DNA from: DASQUP01 sp035641235
GTDB lineage: Bacteria; Actinomycetota; CADDZG01; WHSQ01
Direction of reading: 5' to 3'
DNA length: 5,870 nucleotides
NCBI GenBank assembly: GCA_035641235.1
Contig: DASQUP010000305.1
Span: forward strand, 1 to 5,870
The position numbers were made by a program, and so were the translations under genes. Shown in pieces: positions 5,478 to 5,870 of this stretch. The notes under the pieces are model-generated. The model was not told where the DNA came from and made no database searches. It worked only from the letters and a program-made list of their open reading frames with translations. Positions within the stretch are counted from its first letter, which is position 1; each line of letters starts with the position of its first letter.

Positions 5478-5870
5478 CTACTTGAGGTTCGCCGTCACCG
5501 TTATCTCGACGTTATTCACCAGCGCGTTCGAAACGGGGCAGCCGACCTTCGCGTCGTTGGCCTTGGCCTCGAACGTCTCCGGGTCGATCCCCGGAACGCT
5601 ACCCACGACGTCGAGATGCATCTTGGTCAAACGGAACCCCGCCTCTTTCTTCTCGAACGAGGACGTAGCCGATACCTCGAGCCTCTCGGGCGGCGTGTCG
5701 TTCTGAGCAAGGATGTTCGAGAAGGCCATCGAGAAACACGCTGCGTGGGCGCCGGCGATGAGTTCCTCGGGGCTCGTCATCCCGGCAGGCGCTTCAGTAC
5801 GAGCTGCCCACGTCACATCGAACTCGCCGATGCCGCTCGAGTCCATTGCAACCCGACCGCTTCCCTCGAA
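5478..5870 (-). CDS. osmC: OsmC-family organic hydroperoxide reductase, N-terminus cut by window end
   Basis: OsmC proteins reduce organic hydroperoxides with a pair of reactive cysteines, protecting the cytoplasm from oxidative stress. The 130 visible codons run open to the window edge. The first visible residues (FEGSGRV) fit the start of the domain, so only about 10-15 residues are probably missing; the internal Met at 5846 is not the likely true start. Conserved features are R24, the block SPEELIAGAHAACFSMA with the peroxidatic Cys45, and VGCPVSNAL with the resolving Cys111. The two cysteines are 66 residues apart, the same spacing as Cys59 and Cys125 of E. coli OsmC. PEEL supplies the conserved glutamate. 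The sequence resembles OsmC proper more than Ohr. It converges on larC across 142 nt. The promoter and ribosome site lie outside the window. Confidence 0.92.
   Translation of the reverse strand, partial: FEGSGRVAMDSSGIGEFDVTWAARTEAPAGMTSPEELIAGAHAACFSMAFSNILAQNDTPPERLEVSATSSFEKKEAGFRLTKMHLDVVGSVPGIDPETFEAKANDAKVGCPVSNALVNNVEITVTANLK

Noticed and set aside
1..5870. CRISPR arrays, tRNA or rRNA genes, insertion sequences, toxin-antitoxin or defence genes.
   Set aside because: I saw no regularly spaced repeats, tRNA-like cloverleaf, transposase motifs, terminal inverted repeats or nuclease and toxin motifs.

Overview
This is a high-GC, gene-dense bacterial stretch. It has GTG and TTG starts, very short intergenic gaps and an apparently leaderless divergent promoter. 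The linkage of a DUF4446 protein to serS, together with these traits, fits a high-GC actinobacterial-type genome, possibly a deep or uncultured lineage. That placement is inference: no rRNA or other decisive marker is present.

Layout. (1) 91-1536, plus strand: a two-gene unit. The first gene encodes a SRPBCC/START-like lipid-pocket protein with a proline linker and a C-terminal membrane anchor. The second, 6 nt downstream, encodes an uncharacterised 8-helix membrane protein built from two copies of a 4-helix unit. (2) 1537-1607: a short convergent gap holding a strong nested hairpin, probably a bidirectional terminator. (3) 1608-3398, minus strand: a DUF4446 membrane-anchored protein followed 9 nt later by serS (seryl-tRNA synthetase, TTG start). 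(4) 3399-3422: a 24-nt divergent promoter in which the two -10 elements share one TA step. (5) 3423-5335, plus strand: larB and larC, overlapping by 4 nt, for nickel-pincer nucleotide (NPN) cofactor synthesis. (6) 5336-5477: a GC-rich convergent gap with inverted and direct repeats. (7) 5478-5870, minus strand: an OsmC-family peroxidase cut by the window end.

How the genes work together. LarB carboxylates and hydrolyses nicotinic acid adenine dinucleotide, LarE (not seen here) adds sulfur, and LarC inserts nickel to make the NPN cofactor of LarA-type racemases/epimerases. Neither LarE nor a LarA-type user enzyme lies in the window. serS and the DUF4446 gene form a housekeeping operon facing away from larBC. 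The SRPBCC/membrane-protein pair is the least understood part. Its clear internal duplication makes it the best candidate here for undescribed biology, but I see no evidence of a defence, mobile or CRISPR system, and most of the window is ordinary core metabolism.
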